A stretch of DNA of 64,000 bases. It comes from Amaricoccus macauensis_A (GTDB taxonomy: Bacteria; Pseudomonadota; Alphaproteobacteria; Rhodobacterales; Rhodobacteraceae). Under the pieces are notes generated by a model. That model saw nothing but the letters and a program-made list of their open reading frames with translations, did no database searches and was not told the origin of the DNA. Positions within the stretch are counted from its first letter, which is position 1. The number at the start of each line of letters is the position of its first letter. The translations under genes and the position numbers were made by a program. The stretch covers positions 62,001-126,000 of the forward strand of contig NZ_JBNAFY010000005.1 in the NCBI RefSeq assembly GCF_049800915.1, given 5' to 3'. Shown in pieces: positions 1 to 9,478 of this stretch.

Positions 1-587
1 TTGGTATGGATGTTGTGGAAATCTGTATCGATCATGCCCGGGCATAGTGCGTTGACGCGAATGTCGGGTCCGAGTTCCTTGGCCAGTCCGCGTGTCATCG
101 TCATCACGGCGCCTTTCGACGTGGCGTAGGCAACCGCACCGGGACCACCACCATCGCGGCCCGCCTGACTGGCAAGATTGACGATCGCACCGGTGGACAT
201 ATGCGGCAGGCAGGCGGAAATCATCAGGAAAGTGCTGGTGAGATTGAGTTCCATCACCGCATTCCAGTGCTCGAGCGACATCTCCTTGATCGGAACACGG
301 GATATCAATCCGCCCGAGTTGTTCACCAGGATATCGACCCCACCGAACGCCTCGACCGTTTTCGCGACCAGCGCCTCGACATCGCCCTGCTTCGAAAGAT
401 CGCCCTGCAATGCGATGGCTTTGCCGCCCCCGGCTTCGATCTGCGCTACGGTTTCGTTCGCGCCCTTGCTGCTTGAGAAATAGTTGATGACGACATTGGC
501 CCCCTCGCTTGCCAGTTTCACGGCACAGGCACGCCCGATATCGCGTCCACCGCCGGTGACAATCGCGGTCTTTCCCTGAAGTTTCAT
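1..587 (-). CDS. SDR family oxidoreductase, probable uronate (DEH) reductase, 3' end outside window
   Basis: The minus-strand frame opens at the ATG at 587 and runs off the left edge (about 195 residues seen). It reads as a classical short-chain dehydrogenase: an N-terminal TGGGRDIG nucleotide-binding loop, NNSGG at the end of beta-4, and the catalytic YATSK with its upstream Ser. SDRs of this size reduce the monouronate product DEH to KDG in alginate-degrading bacteria. Here the gene is the most distal visible gene of an operon with a PL15-like lyase and a KdgF-like cupin, so that role is the best guess. The SDR class is certain; the substrate is inferred from neighbours. Confidence 0.8.
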   Translation of the reverse strand, partial: MKLQGKTAIVTGGGRDIGRACAVKLASEGANVVINYFSSSKGANETVAQIEAGGGKAIALQGDLSKQGDVEALVAKTVEAFGGVDILVNNSGGLISRVPIKEMSLEHWNAVMELNLTSTFLMISACLPHMSTGAIVNLASQAGRDGGGPGAVAYATSKGAVMTMTRGLAKELGPDIRVNALCPGMIDTDFHNIHT

Positions 588-716
588 CGACTTTCCCTCT
601 CGCAATGCGCGGCCGCCTCGGAGCGGTCACGCGAATTGTCCTTGATTGAACGTGTTTCCGGACCCGCCCAGACGTCGCCAGATGACGAGCGGAGAGCGGA
701 TCCGGTTATTTCGAAG

Positions 717-1598
717 TTACTTCTCGAGCTTCAGGAAGTAGTCGAAGATCTCCGGGACATTGCCATTGCCCATACCCGCATCGACGGCGGCCTGAAGGTT
801 GTGCGAGGTCCCTTCCGCGATCTCGGCCCGCGTGCCCAGATCCTCAGCCATCTTGAGGAAATAGCCGAGATCCTTGTTGGCGTTGGCGATCGAGAAGCCC
901 AGATCGCTCACCCCGTCCACGGCGTAGTTCTTGCAGAAGCCCATGAAGGGCGAGTTCGACGGACCGGTCGACATGATGTCGTAGAGTTGCTGACGGTCCA
1001 CACCGGCGCGATCTGCCACGGCAAAGGCCTGGCTCATGGTGCAGACGGTGGTCATGCCCATGAAGTTGTTGATCAGCTTGGTGGTATGACCGGCTCCAAG
1101 CGCACCAAGATAGAAGACATTCTCGCCCTGTTCGTCGAGAACCGGCCTGACCTTGTCGAAGGTCTCCTTGTCGCCGGCGGCCATAATGTTGAGCAAACCG
1201 TCCTTGGCGTGGGCGGGTGTGCGACCGAGCGGCGCATCAACCATGCCCGCACCCTTGGCGGCGAGGTCTGCCCCGATCTTGCGGGTCGAGGCCGGGATGG
1301 AGGTTCCGAAGTCGATCAGAACGGCACCTTCCTTGATCCCGGCGAGGATGCCCTCGTCGCCGTACACGACCTTCTCAACCACTTCGGACGTAGTGAGGCA
1401 GAGCATCACGATGTCGCTGGCCGCTGCGAGTTCCTTGGGTGTCGAGGCTTCCTTGGCATTGCCGCGCTCCAGGACCGCCGCGACGGCATCCTTGTTGAGG
1501 TCCATAACAACCAGCTCGAAACCCTTCTTCTGAAGGTTTTCAACCATGTTGCCGCCCATAAGGCCGAGGCCGATGAAGCCGATGACTGGTTTGGTCAT
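717..1598 (-). CDS. NAD(P)-dependent oxidoreductase, 3-hydroxyisobutyrate dehydrogenase family
   Basis: The 293-residue protein has the beta-hydroxyacid dehydrogenase layout. The Rossmann motif GLGLMGGNM is at residues 10-18, a substrate loop DAPLGRTPAH is at about 121-130, and the catalytic lysine K174 sits in GHTTKLINN. The substrate loop departs from the usual DAPVSGG, so the substrate is probably not 3-hydroxyisobutyrate. GarR/GlxR-type tartronate semialdehyde reductases and DEH reductases belong to the same superfamily. Its place between the KdgF-like cupin and the SDR suggests a role in uronate breakdown. Family assignment is firm; the reaction is inferred. Confidence 0.8.
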   Translation of the reverse strand: MTKPVIGFIGLGLMGGNMVENLQKKGFELVVMDLNKDAVAAVLERGNAKEASTPKELAAASDIVMLCLTTSEVVEKVVYGDEGILAGIKEGAVLIDFGTSIPASTRKIGADLAAKGAGMVDAPLGRTPAHAKDGLLNIMAAGDKETFDKVRPVLDEQGENVFYLGALGAGHTTKLINNFMGMTTVCTMSQAFAVADRAGVDRQQLYDIMSTGPSNSPFMGFCKNYAVDGVSDLGFSIANANKDLGYFLKMAEDLGTRAEIAEGTSHNLQAAVDAGMGNGNVPEIFDYFLKLEK

Positions 1599-1637
1599 GC
1601 TCGGTGCTCCGATATTCTGTCTATTGAATTGAGTGGT

Positions 1638-1973
1638 TCAGATGAAATCTTCACGGTGTGGGGTGAAGATATCGAGGAGTGTGCCCGCCTCGAGGCATGT
1701 CGCCCCGTGGACAATGTTGGGCTGCTTGTAGAGCGAGTCCCCCGCGGAAACGACATAGGTGTCGTCCCCGACCTTGAACTCGAACTTGCCGGAGATGACG
1801 TAGGTGATTTGTTCGTGGGGGTGGCTGTGAAGCGCTGCCACGGTTCCGGTCTCGAAATGAACTTCGACGCACATCACATTGTCGTTGTAGGCAGCAACCT
1901 TGCGCGTCAGCCCGCCCCCGGCATCGAAAAGCTTGTTCTCACCTGCGGGAAAGAAGTTCTTTACGGTCATCAA
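1638..1973 (-). CDS. kdgF: Cupin protein, KdgF-like (unsaturated monouronate linearisation)
   Basis: This is a 111-residue single-domain cupin. The metal-site signature HSHPHEQ is near residue 51 and is followed by YVISGKFEF; a second cupin motif PNIVHGATCLEAG is near 87-99. The whole chain, including the C-terminal FTPHREDFI, closely resembles KdgF. KdgF speeds conversion of 4,5-unsaturated monouronates from pectin or alginate lyases into the linear keto form. It lies downstream of the lyase gene in the same direction, which fits: the lyase releases unsaturated monomers, this protein linearises them, and the reductases act next. Cytoplasmic, as no signal peptide is visible. Confidence 0.8.
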   Translation of the reverse strand: MMTVKNFFPAGENKLFDAGGGLTRKVAAYNDNVMCVEVHFETGTVAALHSHPHEQITYVISGKFEFKVGDDTYVVSAGDSLYKQPNIVHGATCLEAGTLLDIFTPHREDFI

Positions 1974-2058
1974 ACATCTCCATGACGTGTCTTGAATTCA
2001 GGGGAGTGCCGACCGGACCTGCAAGGCCCGCTCGGCAATCGCCCGTGTCTGTTGCGGG

Positions 2059-4380
2059 TCAGGTGTTCGCCAGTTTCTTCATGACGACCCTGAACGAGTT
2101 CTCGTCCGAGTCCGTGAAATAGAGATCCGCGTCGTAACCCTGGTCGTCGAGGAAATGGAAGATGCGCTTCGGCTCGGTGAGCTTGTAGGGAACCAGCAGC
2201 GTTGCGATCCGGTGGCGCGTCGCGGCCGGATATTGCGCGGTCAGGCAGGTGCTGACCGGGAGACCCTCGTATTCCTTCGGATCGACATCGGGGAACCCCG
2301 TGTCCTGCGTGATCTTCGGCTTTCCGGCCTCGGACCAGACGACCTGACCATAGAAGCCCGCGCGCTCGCCGGTATTGCGGAAGGAGGTCTTGCCGAGTTC
2401 GAACGGGTTGTTCGCATGCAGCAGCCATTCGACAGTAACCGGCTTCTCCGCGTCGACCTTGTCCACGATCACGAAGTAGCTGTTGCGCACGAAATAGATC
2501 TCGCGCTCGGCCAACGTGACCTCTGGAGAAAGGCTTTGATAGGCAGGCGTCGCGTCACCGCAGATGTAGATATGATCCTCTCGCTCTTCGGCGGCGACGA
2601 TCCTGCCGGTCGCGGCCATGGCCTTGGCCTTGTCCTTCTCGGCATACTGACCCTTGCCATTGATCAGGATCGCGTTCTTCGACCGGGTCTGACGCCGCCA
2701 CAGGCGGTGCATCGTAGAATTGAACGCAACGTAGTGCCCGGACTGGATCGCCAGATCCTCTCCATAGCCCGCAATGCAGAACGCGTTCTGATCGCCGTGA
2801 CTGTGACTGATGGAGCCAAAGGGCGAGGACTTGAACACGAGCTGGATATGGTTGTTAGGATCGTCCATGGCATGCTGCACGCCGACCCAGCCGATGCCGC
2901 GGAAATGGCGCAAGCCCCCTTCGGGCGACGTGGCCTCGACCTCCGGATAGTCGGTCCGGAAGACCATGTCGTCGAAGTTGGTGTCCCACCAGCCCCAGTT
3001 GTAGAACGCCCCTTCGGTGCCCGGATTCAGGCGCAGGTTCTCTTCGCAATACCACTGGTAGGCGCCATTTCCGGTCACGCCGGCATACTGCCGGAGGTTG
3101 AGCCCGGTCTTGATGCAGGGAAGGTCGCCCATGGTGCTGTCGTCCCCAAAGGTTGCGCGGCGCGTGTTGGGCGCCTTGCAGAACAGCGGGAAGTCACCGG
3201 TGTTGCGGAAGAACGGCCGCTTGTAGAGATCAAGCCCGGTGTAGGACTTCAGCCGGTTCGCCGCATCGATCAGATAGGCCATGCCCATCATCCAGTAGTT
3301 GGTGCCTTCGGCCCAGCCACCGTCACTGTCGCCCCAGGGGGAGTAGACCGTGTAGAGAAACTCGATGCAGTAATTCAGCCAGTCGCGAACCTCGTCGTCC
3401 TCGTCCTCGCCAAGAAGTGCAATGCAGGCAGGCACGATTGTCAGAGAGACCGAACGCACTGCGTGACTGTCATAGGGGAAAAGGTGGATCTTGGCGTTGA
3501 TGATCGCGTGTTCGGCGATGTCACGGGTCCGCTCCAGCAGGGACGCCCGCACCGCTGTCCGCTCTTCATCGCTCAGGTCGTCGTGCAGCCAGTCATAGCC
3601 CCATGCGAGCGCGTTGTTCACCCGGTAGGCCCACTCGTCTGTATAGGCCCTTGAGGTCACGCCCATCGGGTCCCAGGATGCGACTTCGAGCAGCCACTCC
3701 TTCGCACGGGCGGTCATCTCGTCGTTGCCGGTAACCTTGCCACCTATGGCAAGATGACGGATCGCGTACCAGGCTTCCTGGAGATCGATATAGGTCTGGC
3801 GCCAGATCGGGGCGACACGCTTGTTGTTCGGGTAGCCCGCCGGCTCCTTCATGACCTCTCGATTCATCCAGGGCAGGACCGATTTCTCGTAGAAGTTCGA
3901 CCAGCCACAATGGTCCGGATCGGCCTTCACGGCCTTCTTGAAGTCCTTGAGCCTATTCGGCGTCAGCCAGAGCCGCGGGTGGGCAGTCGTCGCGCCCTCG
4001 AAGCGTTTCTCGCGGCTCGGTAGCGGCGTCTCCGGCAGGTCCTCGGTGATCGTGAAGCTACGGGTCGTGCTCCAGTCGCTCAGTCTCTGGCCGGTTTCAG
4101 CATCGGCAACGGCATAGCCCCAGTGCCAGCGGCCCGGTGCCAGGGCAATATCGGGCGTAAAGAAATTGAGCGGGATCGGCCCGAAAACCTGCGTGCTGTC
4201 CTCGTCGAACCCCGCATCGGTGGAGAGGCGAACGAGATAGCAAGCCTCTTCCTCGATGACGGGAAGCCAGGTAAAACGCGGCGGATTCTCGGCGAGTTCC
4301 GTCTGTTCATCGGGAGAATATTGAATTGTGAGCCGGCCAGGCTTGGGCTGGTCGAGCGGCGGAAGAGGCTTGTCGAGCAT
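2059..4380 (-). CDS. PL15-like exo-type oligoalginate lyase (DUF4962/heparinase II/III fold)
   Basis: From the ATG at 4380 the protein has 773 residues. An upstream in-frame GTG at 4434 lies inside a hairpin, so I prefer the ATG. An N-terminal beta-domain is followed by an alpha/alpha barrel with DSHAVRS and GTNYW, then a C-terminal heparinase II/III-like beta-sheet domain with SHSHGDQNAF. The His of DSHAVRS falls at about 306 and the Tyr of GTNYW at about 362, close to the catalytic His311/Tyr365 that I recall for the Agrobacterium PL15 enzyme Atu3025 (776 residues). No signal peptide is visible, so it probably acts in the cytoplasm on imported oligosaccharides. Another polyuronide substrate remains possible. 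Confidence 0.75.
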   Translation of the reverse strand: MLDKPLPPLDQPKPGRLTIQYSPDEQTELAENPPRFTWLPVIEEEACYLVRLSTDAGFDEDSTQVFGPIPLNFFTPDIALAPGRWHWGYAVADAETGQRLSDWSTTRSFTITEDLPETPLPSREKRFEGATTAHPRLWLTPNRLKDFKKAVKADPDHCGWSNFYEKSVLPWMNREVMKEPAGYPNNKRVAPIWRQTYIDLQEAWYAIRHLAIGGKVTGNDEMTARAKEWLLEVASWDPMGVTSRAYTDEWAYRVNNALAWGYDWLHDDLSDEERTAVRASLLERTRDIAEHAIINAKIHLFPYDSHAVRSVSLTIVPACIALLGEDEDDEVRDWLNYCIEFLYTVYSPWGDSDGGWAEGTNYWMMGMAYLIDAANRLKSYTGLDLYKRPFFRNTGDFPLFCKAPNTRRATFGDDSTMGDLPCIKTGLNLRQYAGVTGNGAYQWYCEENLRLNPGTEGAFYNWGWWDTNFDDMVFRTDYPEVEATSPEGGLRHFRGIGWVGVQHAMDDPNNHIQLVFKSSPFGSISHSHGDQNAFCIAGYGEDLAIQSGHYVAFNSTMHRLWRRQTRSKNAILINGKGQYAEKDKAKAMAATGRIVAAEEREDHIYICGDATPAYQSLSPEVTLAEREIYFVRNSYFVIVDKVDAEKPVTVEWLLHANNPFELGKTSFRNTGERAGFYGQVVWSEAGKPKITQDTGFPDVDPKEYEGLPVSTCLTAQYPAATRHRIATLLVPYKLTEPKRIFHFLDDQGYDADLYFTDSDENSFRVVMKKLANT

Positions 4381-4412
4381 CGGGTCGGTTCCGTTCTGCG
4401 CGAGTGAATTTT

Positions 4413-4439
4413 GGTGGGCGGCCGGATCGACCACCCACC
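4413..4439 (-). other. Stem-loop between solute-binding protein and lyase genes
   Basis: GGTGGG at 4413-4418 pairs with CCCACC at 4434-4439 around a 15-nt loop, in the short gap after the solute-binding protein stop. No U-run follows on the minus strand, so it is more likely an mRNA-stabilising hairpin, as is common behind binding-protein genes, than a terminator. Confidence 0.35.
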
Positions 4440-4464
4440 CTGTTCAATGGATCGAAAGCTTCGC

Positions 4465-6033
4465 TCAATCGTACTGGCGTTGATAGGCCGAGTTCATCAC
4501 TTCGATGACTTCTTCATACCCCATCTTGTCCAGCGTGTTGATGTAGCTGTCCCAATCTGCAACCACGTCACCCGATCCGAGGATCCATGCCTGCTGGCGC
4601 TCCAACATGTAGGTCTCGATCGACGGCCAGTAGCGGTCATAGATTTCCTGTTCGTCCTTGTCGAATGCCACGCCCAGGAACTGATCGACCAGCAGATCCT
4701 CCGAGTCGTAGAGCTCGATCCCTTCACGTGCGGCCTGCGACGTCCACTGCCATTCGTAGCGGTAGTCCATCCAGTAGCCCCGATAGATCTGCGCGCCTTC
4801 GAGGTACATCTGGCTGTTGACCGGCGTGCTGGAGTTCAGAACCTCCGGCTTGTAGACCGGCTCGCCATCGACCATGTCCCAGGTCTTGCCCTCGACGCCA
4901 AAGTTCGACAGGTTCCGGCCTTTTTCCGTGAACCAGAAGTCGAAATACTTGATGGTCTCGACGGGATGCTCGTTGGCATAGCTGATCGCCCAACCATCCG
5001 GCTTGATCGGAATCCGGCGGTGCTCTTCCATGCGCACACCGCTCACCGAAGCAGGCGGCAGGAACGGGACGAAGTTGAAGCCTTCGATCTTGTCCTGAAG
5101 CGCGTCGTTGTAGCCGGAGGTCGACGCGAACCAGTCATGGGTCATGCCGCCGAGGTCTTCCGAAAGGAGATAGTCGCGCGAGGACGAACCGCGGGTAAAG
5201 ATTTCAGGGTCGATGAGGCCCTCTTCATACCATTTCGCGATATTGGCGATGCCGTCGCGGTATGCTTCCTGAGCGTATGGATGGACGATCTGACCTTCGT
5301 CATTCACGTAAAAGTCGTGATAGGTGTCGGATCCAGAGGACCGCGCATCCCAGAAGGTAAGAAGCCGGTTCACTTCCTCCCAGTCGCGGGCGAAATACGG
5401 CACTTCATCCTTGCGACCGTTGCCGTTCGGATCTTCGTTCCGGAAAGCGGTCAGCACTTCGTAGAGTTCGTCTACGTTTTCGGGTTGCTCGAGACCCAGC
5501 TTGTCGAGCCAGTCCTGACGGATATACCACGCCCGGCCATACTTCCCGTCCGGAAGATACGGGATGTAATAGATGTTGCCGTCATAGGCCGCGATGGCCT
5601 GCTTCAGCTCGGGGCGCTCGTCGAAGAAGGCCTTGATGTTCGGCGCATGCTCGTCGATCAGCTCATTAAGCGGAAGGAAAGCGCCTTCGGGGCCATACTG
5701 GTTGACCGGCTGCTTGATCCGGTTTCCACCGACGATATCGGGCAGATCGCCCTTGGCCAGAAGCAGGTTCATGGCCTCGTTGTTGTCGGTGGTATTACGG
5801 CCGGACGTGTCATCCACAAGGTGGATGCCGGTCAATTCGCGCGCGACCTCTTCGACCGGGTAGATCTTGCTGGTGTCGCCACCGGGCCCATAGCCCTGGG
5901 CGCGCGGCCAGTGCATGTGAATGCTGAGTTCCAGCGGGTCCTCGACGATACGGTAATCTTCGTCCTGGGCCAATGCCGGAACCGCGGTTGCGAGAACGCC
6001 GGCCAGGGCGATGATGGATGTCGTGTTTTTCAT
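4465..6033 (-). CDS. ABC transporter periplasmic solute-binding protein (AlgQ/LipO-like)
   Basis: The start at 6033 is fixed by a strong GGGAGGA ribosome site. The first 23 residues are a signal peptide ending ALAQ, giving a 522-residue precursor. The large extracellular solute-binding family 1 protein carries a DPNGNGRKDE loop at about 201-210. This matches the EF-hand-like calcium loop seen in AlgQ-type alginate-binding proteins, and also in LipO/YtcQ-type relatives. It is encoded right after two LplB/YtcP-type permeases and an MsmK-type ATPase, the layout of the alginate ABC importer. Probable ligand: alginate or other oligouronate. The loop alone does not prove that ligand. Confidence 0.85.
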   Translation of the reverse strand: MKNTTSIIALAGVLATAVPALAQDEDYRIVEDPLELSIHMHWPRAQGYGPGGDTSKIYPVEEVARELTGIHLVDDTSGRNTTDNNEAMNLLLAKGDLPDIVGGNRIKQPVNQYGPEGAFLPLNELIDEHAPNIKAFFDERPELKQAIAAYDGNIYYIPYLPDGKYGRAWYIRQDWLDKLGLEQPENVDELYEVLTAFRNEDPNGNGRKDEVPYFARDWEEVNRLLTFWDARSSGSDTYHDFYVNDEGQIVHPYAQEAYRDGIANIAKWYEEGLIDPEIFTRGSSSRDYLLSEDLGGMTHDWFASTSGYNDALQDKIEGFNFVPFLPPASVSGVRMEEHRRIPIKPDGWAISYANEHPVETIKYFDFWFTEKGRNLSNFGVEGKTWDMVDGEPVYKPEVLNSSTPVNSQMYLEGAQIYRGYWMDYRYEWQWTSQAAREGIELYDSEDLLVDQFLGVAFDKDEQEIYDRYWPSIETYMLERQQAWILGSGDVVADWDSYINTLDKMGYEEVIEVMNSAYQRQYD

Positions 6034-6062
6034 TCTGTTATCCTCCCAAATAGAATTCGTGG

Positions 6063-6944
6063 TCATTCCTTCACCCCGCCGAGCAGGATGCCCTTGGTGA
6101 AATACTTCTGCAGGAACGGGTAGATGAGCAGCACCGGAATGATCGAGCAGACGATGATCGCGGCACTGACGGTCTCGAACGAATACGCTGCGGTCAGAAG
6201 CGAGCTTGCGAACTCCTCGTCATCCGATAGCTCGACGATGACGTGGCGCAAGTAGACCTGCAGCGGAATTTTGTTCTCGTCCTGCAAGAGAACCATGGCC
6301 CAGAAGAAGCCGTTCCAGCGCGACACCACACAGAAGAGGGCAACCGTGGCGATGGCGGGCTTGCTGAGCGGCATGTAGACCTTCCAGAGCACCTGGAACT
6401 CATTGGCGCCATCCATCCTTGCCGCCTCCTCGAAGGACTGTGGAATGCCCTCGAAGAAGTTGCGCAGAAGGATGATATTAAAGCCGTTCACCGCAAAGCC
6501 GATGATGATGCCGAAGTAGCTGTCCAGCAGCCCCAGGTCCCGCATGTTCAGGAAAAACGGGATGAGCCCAGCGTTGAACCACATCGTAAAGGCAACCATC
6601 AGGTTCCAGAACCGGCGCCCGTAGAGCTGCGGCCGCGAGAGTGCGTAAGCACCCGGAATGATGAACAAGAGGCTCATCAGCGTGCCGAAGATCGTGTAGA
6701 TGAACGTGTTCCGGTAAGAGATCCAGAACATCGGCTCGGACAGCACCTGCTTGTAGGCCTCAATGGTGAAGCCCACAGGCGTCAGGAGGACGTTGCCCGC
6801 GCGGGCTTCGAACCCGGTGCTGAGCGAAAGCGACGCGATGTAGATGAACGGGTAGAGAGTCGAGATCGTGAAGATGCCGATCAGCACCATGTTCATGATC
6901 ACGAAAGCCTTGTCCCCGCGGGAGTAGAGGTTGGTATTAAGCAT
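6063..6944 (-). CDS. ABC transporter permease, YtcP/AlgM2-like
   Basis: This 293-residue inner-membrane protein of the carbohydrate uptake class has about six hydrophobic segments. The ATPase-coupling EAA loop reads FEEAARMDGANEFQVLWKV followed by MPLSKPA. The C-terminus ends KGILLGGVKE, typical of YtcP-like permeases. It lies between the partner permease (12 bp upstream) and the binding protein gene. With them it should form the heterodimeric channel of an oligouronate importer. Confidence 0.88.
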   Translation of the reverse strand: MLNTNLYSRGDKAFVIMNMVLIGIFTISTLYPFIYIASLSLSTGFEARAGNVLLTPVGFTIEAYKQVLSEPMFWISYRNTFIYTIFGTLMSLLFIIPGAYALSRPQLYGRRFWNLMVAFTMWFNAGLIPFFLNMRDLGLLDSYFGIIIGFAVNGFNIILLRNFFEGIPQSFEEAARMDGANEFQVLWKVYMPLSKPAIATVALFCVVSRWNGFFWAMVLLQDENKIPLQVYLRHVIVELSDDEEFASSLLTAAYSFETVSAAIIVCSIIPVLLIYPFLQKYFTKGILLGGVKE

Positions 6945-6956
6945 GGTTCCTTCCCC

Positions 6957-7952
6957 CTACCAGAGCGAGGTGCGCGAGTAGCGCTTGGAGATCGAGTTCG
7001 CACTCATCACGAGAACGAAGGCGACAACGGCGTTGAAGAGGCCTGCGGCAGCAGCGAGGTCATACTGTCCGCCCTGGAGACCCTGTCGGTAGATGAAGGT
7101 GTTCACCACGTCCGCAGTCTCGTAGGTCGCTGGCTGATAGAGCAGGATGATCATCTCGAAGCTCACCTCGAGCATGTTCCCGATCCGTATGATCAGCATG
7201 ATGATGATCGTCGGCAGGATCGAGGGCAGCGTGATCTTCCACATCATCTGCCAGCGCGAAGCGCCATCGACGACCGCACTCTCGTAGAGCGTGGGTGATA
7301 CACCGGCAATCGCGGCAAGATAGACGATCGACTGGAACCCGGACTCCTGCCAGATGGTGGTTCCGACGAAGATCGGCCTGAACCACTCCGGTTTTGTCAG
7401 GAAGTAGATCGAGTCGAGCCCGAACCAGCCCATGATCGTGTTCACGATACCCGCCGAGGGCGAGAAGGCCGTGATGACGATACCTGCAATAATCACGGAA
7501 GAGATGAAGTGCGGCAGGTAGACGATGGTCTGTGCCGTCTTCTTGAAGGTCTGGTGCAGGATCTCGTTGAACATCAGCGCCAGAAGGATCGGCATCGGGA
7601 AGCCGAACAGAAGGCTCATGAAGCTGATGTAGATCGTGTTGCGCAGCGCGCGCAGGAACTGGTCATTGTTAAACAGGGTCTCGAAATGCTCGAAACCGAT
7701 CCAGGGGCTGCCCGCGACACCGCGGAAAACACTGTAGTCCTTGAAGGCGATCTGAAGCCCATACATCGGCTTGTAGAGGAAAACGAGCAGCCAGATGATG
7801 GTGGGCAGCAGCAGGACATACAACTGCCATTCCCGGCGCAGATGGTCGCCGATGATTTCGATCCGCTTGCGCCTGCGGGACCGCTGCGCCTCGCGTGCCT
7901 CGATGACCAGCTCTTCGGTGGTCGTACCTTCGATATCGGTGGTATCGGTCAT
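6957..7952 (-). CDS. ABC transporter permease, LplB/AlgM1-like
   Basis: The 331-residue permease has a charged cytoplasmic N-terminus of about 45 residues and then six predicted membrane segments. The coupling loop is YESAVVDGASRWQMMWKI followed by TLPSILPTI, and the C-terminus ends SKRYSRTSLW, typical of LplB-type proteins. Its ATG overlaps the stop of the ATPase gene by four bases (ATGA), so the two are translationally coupled. It is the partner of the next permease in the probable alginate oligosaccharide importer. Confidence 0.88.
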   Translation of the reverse strand: MTDTTDIEGTTTEELVIEAREAQRSRRRKRIEIIGDHLRREWQLYVLLLPTIIWLLVFLYKPMYGLQIAFKDYSVFRGVAGSPWIGFEHFETLFNNDQFLRALRNTIYISFMSLLFGFPMPILLALMFNEILHQTFKKTAQTIVYLPHFISSVIIAGIVITAFSPSAGIVNTIMGWFGLDSIYFLTKPEWFRPIFVGTTIWQESGFQSIVYLAAIAGVSPTLYESAVVDGASRWQMMWKITLPSILPTIIIMLIIRIGNMLEVSFEMIILLYQPATYETADVVNTFIYRQGLQGGQYDLAAAAGLFNAVVAFVLVMSANSISKRYSRTSLW

Positions 7953-9052
7953 GCCGCACGCACCTGCCCGGGCAAGGCATTGCCTGTCTCGGCATCGAAG
8001 ACATGGATCAGATCGGGCGAAACGCTGAAGCCGGAGATGTCATCAAGGCGGTTCATCTTGCCGACGGTCTCGGTCCGGATCACGAAGGGCGAACCGGCCA
8101 GTGTCGTATGGATGAGCGCCTCGGACCCTAGGGTTTCGATCAGGTCGACTTCCACATCGACGCGGTTCGGTGAGCTGTCGTCCTCGACGGACACGAATTC
8201 GGGACGGATGCCGATGACTACCTCACGGCCGGCACTGTTCTGCAGGGCAGATAGTGCTGGTAGACGCACCTTCTGTCCGGCGAATTCCGCGACAGGGGCA
8301 TCCGTGCCGGAAGCCACGGTCGCACGCACCATGTTCATCGGCGGGGCACCGAGGAAGGCCGCGACGAATGTGTTGGCCGGGTTGAGGAAAAGCTCCATCG
8401 GCGAACCGATCTGCTCGATCCGGCCATCCCGCATGACGACGATGCGGTCGGCAAGCGTCATCGCCTCGACCTGGTCATGGGTCACATAGATGCTGGTGGC
8501 ACCAAGACGGCGGTGAAGCCGCTTGATCTCGGCGCGCATCTGCGTCCGCAGCTTGGCATCGAGGTTCGAGAGCGGTTCATCGAAGAGAAAGACCTTGGGG
8601 CGGCGCACGATGGCACGGCCCATGGCAACACGCTGACGCTGACCGCCCGATAGATCCGCCGGACGGCGCTCGAGGTAGTCCCGCAGCCCGAGAATGCCGC
8701 TCACTTCCTGAACCGACGCCTCGATCTGCTGCTTGCTTTCGCGACGGATACGAAGACCGAAGGCAATGTTGTCCGCGACGTTGAGATGGGGGTAGAGTGC
8801 GTAGTTCTGGAACACCATCGCGACATCGCGATCCTTCGGCGCGACGCGGTTCATCACCCGCCCGTCGATGGTAAGCTCGCCACCGGAGATTTCCTCCAGC
8901 CCGGCGATCATGCGCAATGTCGTGGATTTGCCGCATCCGGAAGGTCCGACGAGAACGACGAATTCCTTCTCCTGCACGTCCAGGTCGACACCATGCACGA
9001 CCTGCGCAGCACCGTAAGCCTTTACGATGCCTCTTAAACTGACTCCGGCCAT
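7949..9052 (-). CDS. ABC transporter ATP-binding protein, UgpC/MsmK/AlgS-like
   Basis: The start is set at the ATG at 9052, right behind GGGAGGAG; a TTG four codons upstream overlaps that ribosome site and is unlikely. The 367-residue protein has Walker A GPSGCGKST at 36-44, Q-loop FQNYALYPH near 81-89, signature LSGGQRQRV near 134-142, Walker B VFLFDEP near 154-160, the H-loop in YVTHDQ, and a C-terminal TOBE region. This is the carbohydrate-importer ATPase layout. It is the first gene of the minus-strand operon, directly behind the paired operator-like palindromes. Confidence 0.9.
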   Translation of the reverse strand: MAGVSLRGIVKAYGAAQVVHGVDLDVQEKEFVVLVGPSGCGKSTTLRMIAGLEEISGGELTIDGRVMNRVAPKDRDVAMVFQNYALYPHLNVADNIAFGLRIRRESKQQIEASVQEVSGILGLRDYLERRPADLSGGQRQRVAMGRAIVRRPKVFLFDEPLSNLDAKLRTQMRAEIKRLHRRLGATSIYVTHDQVEAMTLADRIVVMRDGRIEQIGSPMELFLNPANTFVAAFLGAPPMNMVRATVASGTDAPVAEFAGQKVRLPALSALQNSAGREVVIGIRPEFVSVEDDSSPNRVDVEVDLIETLGSEALIHTTLAGSPFVIRTETVGKMNRLDDISGFSVSPDLIHVFDAETGNALPGQVRAA

Positions 9053-9150
9053 TACTCCTCCCAAGCCTTGCTTGTTCGTGCGGCGCGTTTGTCGGCCGCT
9101 TCGTTTGCTTGCCCCTCACGAAGCCTTGCGATTCGTGCTGGACTTTAATG

Positions 9151-9185
9151 TGGTATACTAGTAATCATACTGGAATACTAGTATG
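9151..9185. promoter_or_regulatory. Paired ACTAGT palindromes, probable operator of the uronate regulator
   Basis: Two copies of ATACTAGTA occur with centres exactly 20 bp apart (9159.5 and 9179.5). The second, ATACTAGTAT at 9175-9184, is a perfect 10-bp palindrome. An AGTA-N4-TACT repeat lies between them at 9160-9171. The first copy begins TGGTATAC, reminiscent of the TGGTATACCA core of uronate regulators of the GntR/FadR family. The position upstream of the importer operon fits a regulator binding as two dimers. Confidence 0.55.
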
Positions 9186-9478
9186 AAAATAACGAACCAT
9201 AAGATGCCCGAATACGGGGAGGGTAAGACACGATGAAAGATTTGGATACCGCCGTCAGACGATGGCGCGGACAGGATTTTTTGCACTCGAGCGCACGGAT
9301 CCGGTCGCCAGGAAACCGGGCTGGAAAGGCTGTACACAGGTCAAAATTGACCTATGCTAACAATCTGCATTATTCTCGCATGAGCCGTGGGTTCGCTCAC
9401 GGCACCCGCCAGGCCCTGAAGAAGGTGCATGTCCATGTGCCCGATGGTTCGGATCGTGAATTCGAACCGGTTCATTCG

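Noticed and set aside
4381..4434. GTG at 4434 as the lyase start
   Set aside because: It lies inside a stem-loop, and the shorter product from the ATG at 4380 fits the PL15 length and catalytic positions better.
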